From Arthrobacter sp. Edens01 (GTDB lineage: Bacteria > Actinomycetota > Actinomycetes > Actinomycetales > Micrococcaceae): a stretch of DNA of 64,000 nucleotides. Made by a program: the position numbers and the translations under genes. This document shows positions 17,567 through 25,351 of this stretch, piece by piece; position 1 is the stretch's first letter, and each line of letters begins with the position of its first letter. Below the pieces are notes generated by a model. That model was given only the letters and a program-made list of their open reading frames with translations, ran no database searches and had not been told where the DNA came from. The stretch is from NCBI RefSeq assembly GCF_001307035.1, contig NZ_LKIU01000002.1:727088-791087 (forward strand). The letters are read 5' to 3'.

Positions 17567-19313
17567 AGGACCGGGGAATGTTGCGCAGATTGCTTCGGGC
17601 CATGCTGACCGCCTGGCCCGCGCCCTTGTTCAGCACCACCTTTGACATGGCTGTGGCGAATCCAAGAACCTGGTCGGTGGTGATTTTGGGCGGTATGGAC
17701 AGGGCATTGGGATCGGTGATCAGCTCCACCAGGGACGGCCCCTGATGGTCGAAGGCTGCCCGGTAGGCGTCCATGATGTCCGCCGGATCACTGACCCGCA
17801 CGGAATGGAAGCCGATGGCAGCGGCAATTGCTGCGTAGTTGGTATCGGGTACGTCCACCCCGTGGTCGTTCAGCCCGTCCACCAGCATTTCAAGCTTCAC
17901 CATCCCCAGGGTGGAGTTGTTGAAGACAACCACGTTCAGCGGCAGATTGTTCGTCCGGGCCGTGATCAGCTCGCCGAGCAGCATGGACAGTCCACCGTCA
18001 CCGCAGAGCGCCACCACCTGCCGGTCCGGCTGGGAGAGCTGGGCGCCCACAGCGTGGGGGAGCGCATTGGCCATGGTGCCGTGCAGGTAGGAACCGATGA
18101 TGCGCCGCGTCCCCAGCGGATTGATGTACCGGGCAGCCCAGACGTTGCACATACCGGTGTCCGCGGTGAAGACAGCGTCCGGGGAGGCTGCCTCGTCCAG
18201 GAGCGAAGCCGCATACTCCGGGTGGATGGGGACGAGCCTTTCCGCCTTCTGGGTATAGGCGCCAACCGCTTTGTTCATCAGCCGGTCGTGCTTCCTGAGC
18301 ATTTCGTCCAAGAACCTCCTGTCCTGCTTCTCCTCAACCAGGGGCAGCAGCGCCTCAAGAGTGGGAAGGACGTCGCCGTGAACCGCAATGTCCACGTCGG
18401 TGCGCCGCCCCAGGTGCTGCGCGGCCCGGTCGACCTGAACCGTCCTGGTGTCAGGAAGGAACTGGTTGTACGGGAAATCGGTGCCCAGCAATACCAGCAG
18501 GTCCGCGTCCTTGATCCCCTCCGCGGCTGCCCCGTAGCCCAGCAGCCCCGTCATGCCTACGTCGTAGGGATTGTCGTACTGGATGAAGTCTTTTCCCCGG
18601 AGGGAGTGGCCCACCGGCGCCTTCACCTTGGCAGCGAATTCAACGACGGCGTCGTGGGCGCCTTCCGTCCCGATGCCGGCGAACACCGCAACTTTCCGGG
18701 CTTCGTTTACGGCAGCAGCCAGCTCCCGGATGCTCTCGGCGGCTGGAACCATGGTGGCCGGGCGGCACAGCGCCGGTTCCGGAGTCGGCGCCGTGGCCCT
18801 CTGCCCGGCGATATCGCCGGGAATAGTGACCACTGAGACTCCGTGCAGGGCTACTGCGTGCTGGATCGCGCTGTGCATGATACGCGGAGCCTGATCGGTG
18901 GTGCTGACAAGTTCGGAATACACCGAGCACTCGGTGAAAAGCCGGTCGGGGTGGGTCTCCTGGAAAAAGCCGCTGCCAATCTGGACGCTGGGGATGTGCG
19001 AGGCGATGGCCAGTACAGGGGCGCCGCTTCGGTTCGCATCATAAAGTCCGTTGATCAGGTGCAGGTTCCCCGGTCCGCAGGAACCGGCGCAGACAGCCAG
19101 CTTTCCCGTGAGCTGCGCTTCCGCTGATGCTGCCAGTGCGGCCGCTTCCTCATGCCGCACATGAATCCAGTCGATCCCGCCGCGGCTGGATCCTCCGGTC
19201 CGGCGGACAGCATCAACTATGGGGTTCAGGCTGTCTCCGACGATTCCATAAATGCGCTCCACCCCGGCGGCGCGGAGCTGGTCGATCAGTTGCGTGGCGA
19301 GCTGCTTGGCCAT
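17565..19313 (-). CDS. poxB: pyruvate oxidase / pyruvate dehydrogenase (quinone)
   Basis: A 582-residue thiamine-diphosphate flavoenzyme of the PoxB type (E. coli enzyme 572 residues). It oxidatively decarboxylates pyruvate to acetate and passes electrons to quinone at the membrane. The N-terminal TPP-pyrimidine domain contains the catalytic Glu in HVRHEEAAALAASAEAQLTG. The central domain contains GIGTEGAHD, and the C-terminal TPP-binding motif runs from GDGGLSML to NN in VVVFNNSTLGMV. The upstream ORF extends to 19577 but that part has shadow composition. The ATG at 19313 follows GGGAG at good spacing and gives MAKQLATQLIDQLRAAG. Confidence 0.92.
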   Translation of the reverse strand: MAKQLATQLIDQLRAAGVERIYGIVGDSLNPIVDAVRRTGGSSRGGIDWIHVRHEEAAALAASAEAQLTGKLAVCAGSCGPGNLHLINGLYDANRSGAPVLAIASHIPSVQIGSGFFQETHPDRLFTECSVYSELVSTTDQAPRIMHSAIQHAVALHGVSVVTIPGDIAGQRATAPTPEPALCRPATMVPAAESIRELAAAVNEARKVAVFAGIGTEGAHDAVVEFAAKVKAPVGHSLRGKDFIQYDNPYDVGMTGLLGYGAAAEGIKDADLLVLLGTDFPYNQFLPDTRTVQVDRAAQHLGRRTDVDIAVHGDVLPTLEALLPLVEEKQDRRFLDEMLRKHDRLMNKAVGAYTQKAERLVPIHPEYAASLLDEAASPDAVFTADTGMCNVWAARYINPLGTRRIIGSYLHGTMANALPHAVGAQLSQPDRQVVALCGDGGLSMLLGELITARTNNLPLNVVVFNNSTLGMVKLEMLVDGLNDHGVDVPDTNYAAIAAAIGFHSVRVSDPADIMDAYRAAFDHQGPSLVELITDPNALSIPPKITTDQVLGFATAMSKVVLNKGAGQAVSMARSNLRNIPRS

Positions 19314-19663
19314 GGGTGCTCCCGAGTACTCGTGGCGGACTGACGAAACGTGCTTCGGCCATCCAGCAAACCAATCGGACACAAGCATGCCGGCGGCCGG
19401 AACCCTGATTCTACGTACCGGGCAGCCGGTGTCCACCCGGCCGGTGAACACGGACGGGGCCGCGTGCAAGTCAGCCCGGAAGATGAAAACCCTCCACCGC
19501 CGGGATGGAATGCGGCGCGGCTGAAGCCGTTTACGGCCAATGCAGCCTGCCTGCGGGGTAGCGTTCACCCCAGTCAAACCGGAACCGCAAGGTAGAGACA
19601 GGTTCCGGACAACGAAACGCAGCTGGCCCCACCCGGCAGCGGTCTACCCTATTTGGAGGGCTC
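19314..19663. other. divergent intergenic region, poxB / export operon
   Basis: 350 bases separate two divergent genes. The overlapping short ORFs here have no family character. The only structure I see is the 8-bp inverted repeat at 19579-19608. No clear -35/-10 pair was recognised for either gene, though TACCCT close to the plus-strand start could be a -10. Confidence 0.4.
19579..19608. promoter_or_regulatory. inverted repeat upstream of export operon
   Basis: CCGGAACC (19579-19586) and GGTTCCGG (19601-19608) are perfect complementary arms separated by 14 nt, 55 bp before the adaptor gene start. This could be an operator for a dimeric repressor or a leader hairpin. Confidence 0.45.
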
Positions 19664-20701
19664 ATGGGTGCTGCCCGGCGCATTGTTTTCCCAATCCTGT
19701 GGCTGGTTGTTTTCGCCGTCATCGCCGCAGCGTTGTTCAAGCTCGCTTTCCTTGACGGCATGCGGGCTGAGGCACAGACAGACGTGCCCTCTGCCCAGAT
19801 ACAGACAGCTACGGTCCAGGCTGAGCTGGCCACCATCACCAACACCGTGGAGGTCCAGGGATCGGTGCTGTCCGATCCGGGGATCCCGGTCCGCAGCACC
19901 ACGGACGGGACAGTGGTCTTCATCGATGCAGAGCAGGGGCAGACGGTGGAGAAAGGCCAGCGGCTTTTCCAGGTTCGAAAGCTCCTCGAGGACCAGCCGG
20001 TCATGCCTGCAGCCGATGAGGATGACGGCCCCCCGCCGCCGGCCGCGCCGCTTTACACCTACGTTGACGTTACGGCCACGGCCGGCGGAACCCTGGGCAC
20101 ATTCACGGTGCTGCTGAACCAGCAGGTCACCGTCGGAACAGAGGTTGCCTCGATCGATCCGGGGACGTTCTCGGTCCAGGGGACACTGACCCCCGACCAG
20201 CAGTTTCGAATCCTGAACCGCCCGGGTACCGCCGAGGTTGCACTGAATGGGGGACCGGCCCCCTTCGCCTGCGGTGACCTCACCATGGGCAAAACGCCGG
20301 CCGCTGCCGGGGGCGACGGCGCGGCGGGGCAGGACGGTTCAGCCCCTGGTCCGCAGACGCCGCAGGGCAGCGGATCCGTGAGCTGCGCTGTTCCCGGCGA
20401 TGTCCCGGTGTTCGGCGGCCTGGGTGCCACCATTACCATCACGGCCGGCGAGGCAAGCGACGCAGTCACCGTGCCCACCACCGCTGTCCAGGGGCTCGTG
20501 CAGAACGGCGTGGTGTGGGTTGTCACCGCTTCGGGGGATACCGAGGAACGCCCGGTCACCCTCGGCCTGACCGATGGACAGGCTGTTGAGATCACGCAGG
20601 GCCTCAGCGAGGGCGAGGAAGTCCTCCTGTTCGTCCCGGGGGCCGAAGCTCCGCAGGATGAACAGGGCATGATGTACGGTCCCGGGGTGATGGGCGGATG
20701 A
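19664..20701 (+). CDS. MacA-like membrane-anchored adaptor protein
   Basis: A 345-residue HlyD/MacA-type adaptor with an N-terminal transmembrane anchor at about residues 8-31 and no lipobox. The extracytoplasmic part contains lipoyl-like half-domains (DGTVVFIDAEQGQTVEKGQRLF, TAGGTLGTF), a Gly/Ala/Pro-rich insert at about residues 206-230, and a C-terminal barrel (VPTTAVQGLVQNGVVWVV). It is the first gene of a MacAB-like tripartite operon. It probably couples the ABC transporter to substrate outside the membrane; the substrate is unknown. Stop and next start overlap by 4 bp (ATGA). Confidence 0.85.
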   Translation: MGAARRIVFPILWLVVFAVIAAALFKLAFLDGMRAEAQTDVPSAQIQTATVQAELATITNTVEVQGSVLSDPGIPVRSTTDGTVVFIDAEQGQTVEKGQRLFQVRKLLEDQPVMPAADEDDGPPPPAAPLYTYVDVTATAGGTLGTFTVLLNQQVTVGTEVASIDPGTFSVQGTLTPDQQFRILNRPGTAEVALNGGPAPFACGDLTMGKTPAAAGGDGAAGQDGSAPGPQTPQGSGSVSCAVPGDVPVFGGLGATITITAGEASDAVTVPTTAVQGLVQNGVVWVVTASGDTEERPVTLGLTDGQAVEITQGLSEGEEVLLFVPGAEAPQDEQGMMYGPGVMGG

Positions 20702-21456
20702 CCGGACTTGCATCAGAGGTCTCGGTCCAGCCTGGTGCGGGGGCAGAGCCGGAGTACGTGCGCCGTTCACTCATTAGCCTGGAGCAGGTGACCCGCAGCG
20801 TTATGCTCCCGGACGGCAAGAACCTCACCATCCTGGACGGCGTTGACCTGCAGATCCACGGGGGAGACCACGTATCGGTGGTAGGCCGCTCCGGGTCCGG
20901 CAAGTCCACCCTGCTGAACATCCTGGGGATGCTGGACCTTCCTACATCGGGGCAGATGGAGTTCGACGGGATTCCCGTGGAGTCCATGAACCCGAACGCA
21001 CGTGCCGTCAGGCGGGGCAGCGCCGTCGGGTTTATCTTCCAGCAGTTCAACCTCCTGCCCGAACGCACGGCCGTGGAGAACGTTATGACCCCGCTGCTCT
21101 ACGCCCGTGGGCGGTCCTTTTGGCAGCGGGAGAGAATCGCCGCGCAGATGCTGGACCGCGTTGGCCTCGGCAGCCGGCTTCACGAGAAGCCGCAGAAACT
21201 GTCCGGCGGAGAGCAGCAGAGGGTCGCAATTGCCCGGGCGCTGGTCCGCGGACCGCAGCTGATTTTGGCCGATGAACCTACGGGTGCGCTGGACATCGGA
21301 ACGGGCCAGGCAGTCATGGCACTCCTGCAGGAGGTGGTGGCTGAATCCGGAGCAGCACTGGTGACGATCACCCATGACCCCAATGTCGCGGCGCTCGCGG
21401 ACAGGCATTTCCTCCTGGACGCCGGACGCCTGAGTGCCGGGGAGGAGGCGGCATGA
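20698..21456 (+). CDS. MacB/LolD-type ABC ATPase
   Basis: A 252-residue ABC ATPase of the MacB/LolD/FtsE class. Walker A GRSGSGKST, Q-loop FIFQQFNLLPERT, signature LSGGEQQRVAIARAL, Walker B LILADEPTGALD and switch ITHDPN all match the class. It is flanked by the MacA-like adaptor and a FtsX/MacB-fold permease with ATGA overlaps on both sides, so the three are one transcription unit. Mechanotransmission-type export of a peptide, lipid or antibiotic is inferred. Confidence 0.92.
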   Translation: MTGLASEVSVQPGAGAEPEYVRRSLISLEQVTRSVMLPDGKNLTILDGVDLQIHGGDHVSVVGRSGSGKSTLLNILGMLDLPTSGQMEFDGIPVESMNPNARAVRRGSAVGFIFQQFNLLPERTAVENVMTPLLYARGRSFWQRERIAAQMLDRVGLGSRLHEKPQKLSGGEQQRVAIARALVRGPQLILADEPTGALDIGTGQAVMALLQEVVAESGAALVTITHDPNVAALADRHFLLDAGRLSAGEEAA

Positions 21457-22655
21457 GCCTGTCCGGAATGGCCGCTGCCCTGGTGGAGGCATGGACCGAA
21501 CTGAGGATCCACCGGGCCCGGATCCTGCTGGCCCTGGTTGGGGTTGCCCTGTCAGTAGCGGCGCTGACCGCCGTCGTCGCGCTGGCAGATATGGCACGTG
21601 CTGCGATGGCGCAGGGATCCGAAGCCCAAAGCGGGCGCCCGGCAACCGTGAGCGTCTCGGCCTACCCCAATGACGGCTCCCCCGCAGATACCGCCGCGCT
21701 GCGCGAGGCCTACGACGCCACGGTGGAGCGCTATTCCGTCAAGCACGCCTCACTGTTTTTTCCCACGGTTATCCCGTTCCAGTTCCCTGACGGGGTAGTC
21801 CAAATCCAGACCTCGGTTGTGGACGTGGACTACGGCACCATGAGGCGGGTGAAGCTCGATTCAGGAACCTGGTTTACCGAAGCTGATGCCGAGCGGTTTG
21901 CCCCCGCCGTAATCGTCAACGAAGCATTCCACGCGCGCCTGGGCTACCCGGATCTGGACGCCGATCCGGTCGTGGAAATCCGGAACGGCAGCCACCCCGT
22001 GGACGCCGTTGTCACCGGCGTCCGGCCAAACCTGTATCCGGAGGAGTCTGCGTCCGCATACCTCCTTACCGGCGCTTACGACAGGCTGGGAACCGCGGAC
22101 AACGGATCCGTACCGATGCTGGAACTGTGGGTGCCCGAAGACACGGCAGAGGCTCTGCAGCACGCCATTACGGCCGATCTCGCGGCACAGTTTCCCGGCA
22201 TGCAGCCAAATGTCTACCGCAGCGACTATGCAGCGTGGGGTGACCCCTATGCGGTGATGACACTGGTGGTGGGAGGGATCGCGGGCATGGTGATGCTTCT
22301 TGGCGCCGTAGGCCTGCTCAATATCTCCATGGTCACGGTGAAGCACCGGGTCCGGGAAATCGGCATCCGCCGCAGCTTCGGCGCTACGTCGGGCCGGATC
22401 TTCTTTGGGGTAATGCTCGAATCCGTGGTGGCGACGTTCGCGGCCGGAGTCCTGGGGGTGATGGCGGCCGTCGCCGTCGTCAAGCTCCCGGTAGTACAGC
22501 AGCAGGTCGCCTTTGGTGTCACCGAGCTGCCCCCGTTCCCGGTGGAGGCTGCCTTGCTGGGGCTGGGAGCGGCCACTGCCGTCGGGGCCCTCGCAGGACT
22601 CATACCTGCCCTGGTAGCGGTGCGGGTAAAGGTCATCGACGCCATCCGCTACTGA
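21453..22655 (+). CDS. MacB/FtsX-fold ABC transporter permease
   Basis: A 400-residue permease: one N-terminal transmembrane helix (about residues 25-48), a large MacB-type extracytoplasmic domain (about residues 50-265), then three C-terminal helices from about residue 267 on. The conserved coupling segment VKHRVREIGIRRSFGATSGRIF lies between helices 2 and 3. Last gene of the export operon, overlapping the ATPase by 4 bp and followed by a strong terminator. Confidence 0.92.
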   Translation: MSLSGMAAALVEAWTELRIHRARILLALVGVALSVAALTAVVALADMARAAMAQGSEAQSGRPATVSVSAYPNDGSPADTAALREAYDATVERYSVKHASLFFPTVIPFQFPDGVVQIQTSVVDVDYGTMRRVKLDSGTWFTEADAERFAPAVIVNEAFHARLGYPDLDADPVVEIRNGSHPVDAVVTGVRPNLYPEESASAYLLTGAYDRLGTADNGSVPMLELWVPEDTAEALQHAITADLAAQFPGMQPNVYRSDYAAWGDPYAVMTLVVGGIAGMVMLLGAVGLLNISMVTVKHRVREIGIRRSFGATSGRIFFGVMLESVVATFAAGVLGVMAAVAVVKLPVVQQQVAFGVTELPPFPVEAALLGLGAATAVGALAGLIPALVAVRVKVIDAIRY

Positions 22656-22670
22656 CAGGGACAAGGCAGC

Positions 22671-22706
22671 AAAAAACCCCGCTGCCATGAATGGCAGCGG
22701 GGTTTT
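22671..22706. terminator. bidirectional intrinsic terminator
   Basis: Twelve-base-pair perfect stem CCCCGCTGCCAT-GA-ATGGCAGCGGGG with A6 before and T4 after, so it can work in both directions. It ends the MacAB-like operon on the plus strand and the tRNA-Arg transcript on the minus strand. Confidence 0.9.
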
Positions 22707-22719
22707 CCCTGCAATTTCG

Positions 22720-22792
22720 TGCCCTCGATAGGATTCGAACCTACGGCCTGTTGCTCCGGAGGCAACCGCTCTATCCCCTGAGCTACGAGGGC
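22720..22792 (-). tRNA. tRNA-Arg (anticodon CCG)
   Basis: Read on the minus strand, the 7-bp acceptor stem GCCCTCG/CGAGGGC closes a complete cloverleaf: a D-arm with GCTCAGGGGATAGAGC, an anticodon stem GTTGC/GCAAC with loop CTCCGGA (anticodon CCG), and a T-arm with GGTTCGAATCC. The discriminator base is A and no CCA is encoded. 73 nt. It would read CGG codons, which are frequent here. Confidence 0.96.
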
Positions 22793-22886
22793 GGGACACC
22801 GGGTAACCGGTGTGTCCTGCAGGGACTAAAGAAGCTTAGCAGGTTCTTGCCGGTGCCCGGAAACCATTTCCCCGCCCCCACCCGCC

Positions 22887-22940
22887 GAGAGGGCAGTTAC
22901 GGCTCGTTTCAGCCTGCAAAAGAGCCGTAACTGGCCTCTC
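22887..22940. repeat. 19-bp near-perfect inverted repeat
   Basis: GAGAGGGCAGTTACGGCTC (22887-22905) pairs with 22922-22940 with one mismatch around a 16-nt loop. It lies between tRNA-Arg and the 3' end of the reductase fusion gene. No T-run follows on either strand, so it looks more like an interspersed palindromic (REP-like) element than a standard terminator. Confidence 0.7.
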
Positions 22941-22957
22941 GATGGATCAGGAGGAGG

Positions 22958-24475
22958 TTAGTACCCCAGGAACGGATCGGTGTGGACCCGGCGCACTCCG
23001 GCTCCCTTGAGCGCGCTGCGGGCGGCAGCGACGGCCGACGGCGAACCGGCCACGAACGCCGTGCGCTCCGCGGCGTCGGGAACCGCCTTGGCCAGGGCAG
23101 CGGCATCCGGCAAACGTGCCCCAAGCCAGGTCCATCCCGGCCGCGAAGGATCTTCAGGCGTGCAGGCAACTACCCTGACCCCAAGCGCTGCCAGCTCGTC
23201 AGCGTAGGCCAGCTCCGCGGTGGAGGAAGCGGAGTAGACCAGCACAATGTCCCGGCCGGCAGCGTCGGGGGAGCGCAGCTGGCTCAGGAACGGCGTAATG
23301 CCGATTCCCGACGCCATCATCAGGATTTTGCGTCCGGAATCGCGCGGAAGCTGAAAGTCGCCGCCCACGGACGTTGCCGAGATTCGGGCACCGGGCTTCA
23401 GCGCCAGCAGCTTCGTCTTGAAGGAACTGCCCGGAGATGAAACCCGCAGCGCTACCGAAACGGTCTGCGGGTCCTCAGGTGCGGAGGTGAGGCTGAAAAT
23501 TCTGCGCAGGCCGCGGCTGTCGGGGCTGGGATGCGGCAGGCTCAGCTCCAGGTACTGCCCCGCCCGGTAGCGCAGCGGCCGCTCCGGTTCAAAGACCAGC
23601 TCCCGTGCTGTGGGGGTCAGCTCCCGGGAGCCGCGCAGCCGCAGCGAGATGCCGCCCCGCTGTCCGGCAGCGAAAGCAAGCAGGTTGCCGATCAGCAGGG
23701 CAAGTTCGGGAGACATAAACACCGGTCCGAGGGAGAACGGAACGGAGAACAGGATGCCAACGACGCCGGCTTCCGCCAGCCGCTGCCAGCGCAGCGGCGG
23801 CAGGGTCAGCGGTTCGGAGAGCATAAAGCCGGCGAAGAACAGCACAGGATAGGACCCCAGCGCCGTGGCCAGGCCCTCCAGCACTGACTCTCCGGCAGAG
23901 GCAAAGCGAATCACCACGACTGCCGTTGCCACGAGCACGAACATTCCGGCCATCGGCAGCAGGCGGCTGCGGTAAAGCACCAGCAGTGCTGCCGGGATCA
24001 CCACTACGAGCATCAGCGGCGCGGCCACCCACCAGACAGGAGCGTTAAGCCCCGTGACGCCCATGACGAAAGCGCCAACGGCAGCCGGGTTGAAGATGTG
24101 GCGCCGCCGCCAGACCAGCACGTACTTCGAGGCCGTTGCAGCCAGTCCAGCCAGCGCGATCCAGCCAAGCTGGACGCCGTCGGTGGTTGGCCAGAAGAGG
24201 AAGAACAGCAGCAGTCCGGTAATCAGGGCAGAGTCCGTCTGCGGGAAGGTCCGGAACAGCAGCCCCATCACCCGGCTGGCCATCAGCGTGGAGACCACCG
24301 CGGTTGCCAGCGTCGCCGCAAGCTCGGCCGGAGTGTAGAAAAGCGCGCCCGCAAGGGAGAGCACAAAGGACCACGCGGCCATGGCCAGCAGCAGTACCAC
24401 GAGCATGCGGTACATGCTCATCCTCCCCAGCAGGCGCTGCAGCCGTGCGGAGGGAGTGCTCAGGGAAACGGTCAT
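22958..24475 (-). CDS. NqrB/RnfD-like membrane protein fused to flavin reductase
   Basis: A 505-residue fusion. Residues 20-265 form a polytopic membrane domain resembling NqrB/RnfD (about eight helices; HIFNPAAVGAFVMG matches the family FNPAAVG motif). Residues 270-505 form a ferredoxin-NADP reductase-type module: FAD motif RAGQYLELSLP, NAD(P) motif MASGIGITPF, and AFVAGSPSAV near the end. The [2Fe-2S] ferredoxin domain of NqrF is absent, and I cannot find the covalent-FMN motif of NqrB/RnfD. It is the last gene of a three-gene operon with an FMN-binding lipoprotein and ApbE, overlapping apbE by 4 bp. Inferred role: move electrons from cytosolic NAD(P)H across the membrane to the lipoprotein. 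Confidence 0.85.
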   Translation of the reverse strand: MTVSLSTPSARLQRLLGRMSMYRMLVVLLLAMAAWSFVLSLAGALFYTPAELAATLATAVVSTLMASRVMGLLFRTFPQTDSALITGLLLFFLFWPTTDGVQLGWIALAGLAATASKYVLVWRRRHIFNPAAVGAFVMGVTGLNAPVWWVAAPLMLVVVIPAALLVLYRSRLLPMAGMFVLVATAVVVIRFASAGESVLEGLATALGSYPVLFFAGFMLSEPLTLPPLRWQRLAEAGVVGILFSVPFSLGPVFMSPELALLIGNLLAFAAGQRGGISLRLRGSRELTPTARELVFEPERPLRYRAGQYLELSLPHPSPDSRGLRRIFSLTSAPEDPQTVSVALRVSSPGSSFKTKLLALKPGARISATSVGGDFQLPRDSGRKILMMASGIGITPFLSQLRSPDAAGRDIVLVYSASSTAELAYADELAALGVRVVACTPEDPSRPGWTWLGARLPDAAALAKAVPDAAERTAFVAGSPSAVAAARSALKGAGVRRVHTDPFLGY

Positions 24476-25341
24476 GAAAAAAGGACTCCAGCCATTGCGG
24501 GTGAATACTCTGCCCTGCCGTCGGAGAACATTCGCACGTAGTCGAATTGGAACTCGGCAGCGAGAGAGGAAGGGTCAGTGAGGAACAGTGCTGTGGCCAG
24601 GCCGTCTGCAGTCATGGCGTTCCGCGCCAGGACCCAGGTGGCAGCTACGGCCCTGACAGGTAAGCCCGTGGAGGCATCCAGGACATGGTGCAGGCCATTG
24701 CCCCATGCCCGCCGGTTGGTGGCGGAGGCGCACAGGGCGCGGTCCTGTAGGTGCACGACGCCGATGGCCTGGTTTGGGTCGAAGGGATGCTCCAGCCCAA
24801 CCCGCAGTCCGGGTCCACAGTGGCGCATGTCGGAACCGGCATCCACCACAACCGAAGCATATCCGCGTCCGGTAACCAGTTCCCAGACGAGGTCTACCAG
24901 CTGGCCCTTCCCGGCAGCCCCGACGTCGAGCGTCCCGGGGCGGTCCAGGCTCAGGCGGACATCGTCCCGGGCCCCGGACTCCCAGCGCACGGCCTCCGGC
25001 CAGGGCGGGGCGCCGGCAGCCGGACCCTGCGGGGTCAGCCGGTAGCCCGGGCCGTAGCCCAACAGCTCAAGCGAACCGCCAACCAGCGGGTTCATCCGCC
25101 CGCCGGTCAGCCGGTCCAGGGAATCAAAGAGCGAGAACAGTTCAGCCGTGTAGCGGGGCAGGGATACCGTGCCTCCGCCGTGTGAGAGCCCGGACAGGAT
25201 CGAGTCGCTGCGGAAACGGGAGAGCGCCGCGTCGTACTCGGAGACAAGCCCTGTCACGGCCGCACGGGTCTCGGCGTCGAGCGGGGCCTCGGCACTGATT
25301 TCCCACTGCGTGCCAATCGCTTCGAAGGACCAGGACTCCAT
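24472..25341 (-). CDS. apbE: ApbE-family FAD:protein FMN transferase
   Basis: A 289-residue flavin transferase that attaches FMN covalently to Ser/Thr of target proteins using FAD and Mg. Motifs: the N-terminal segment AIGTQWEI, TLDVGAAGKGQLVD (residues 138-150, the family GG-AKG loop), VVVDAGSD (164-171), and MTADGLATALF near residue 250 for Mg binding. The protein begins directly with the catalytic fold, with no signal peptide or lipobox, and no upstream in-frame start is available. That is odd because its likely target is an exported lipoprotein. It lies 10 bp after the lipoprotein gene and overlaps the fusion reductase by 4 bp. Confidence 0.92.
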   Translation of the reverse strand: MESWSFEAIGTQWEISAEAPLDAETRAAVTGLVSEYDAALSRFRSDSILSGLSHGGGTVSLPRYTAELFSLFDSLDRLTGGRMNPLVGGSLELLGYGPGYRLTPQGPAAGAPPWPEAVRWESGARDDVRLSLDRPGTLDVGAAGKGQLVDLVWELVTGRGYASVVVDAGSDMRHCGPGLRVGLEHPFDPNQAIGVVHLQDRALCASATNRRAWGNGLHHVLDASTGLPVRAVAATWVLARNAMTADGLATALFLTDPSSLAAEFQFDYVRMFSDGRAEYSPAMAGVLFS

Positions 25342-25351
25342 GATCAGGCCT

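Noticed and set aside
19314-19577. N-terminal extension of the pyruvate oxidase
   Set aside because: The extra 88 codons show intergenic composition, and a good Shine-Dalgarno plus family N-terminus mark the ATG at 19313.
22720-22792. tRNA-Arg as an attachment site of an integrated element
   Set aside because: No integrase gene and no repeat of the tRNA 3' end was seen in the window; only the nearby palindrome is unusual.
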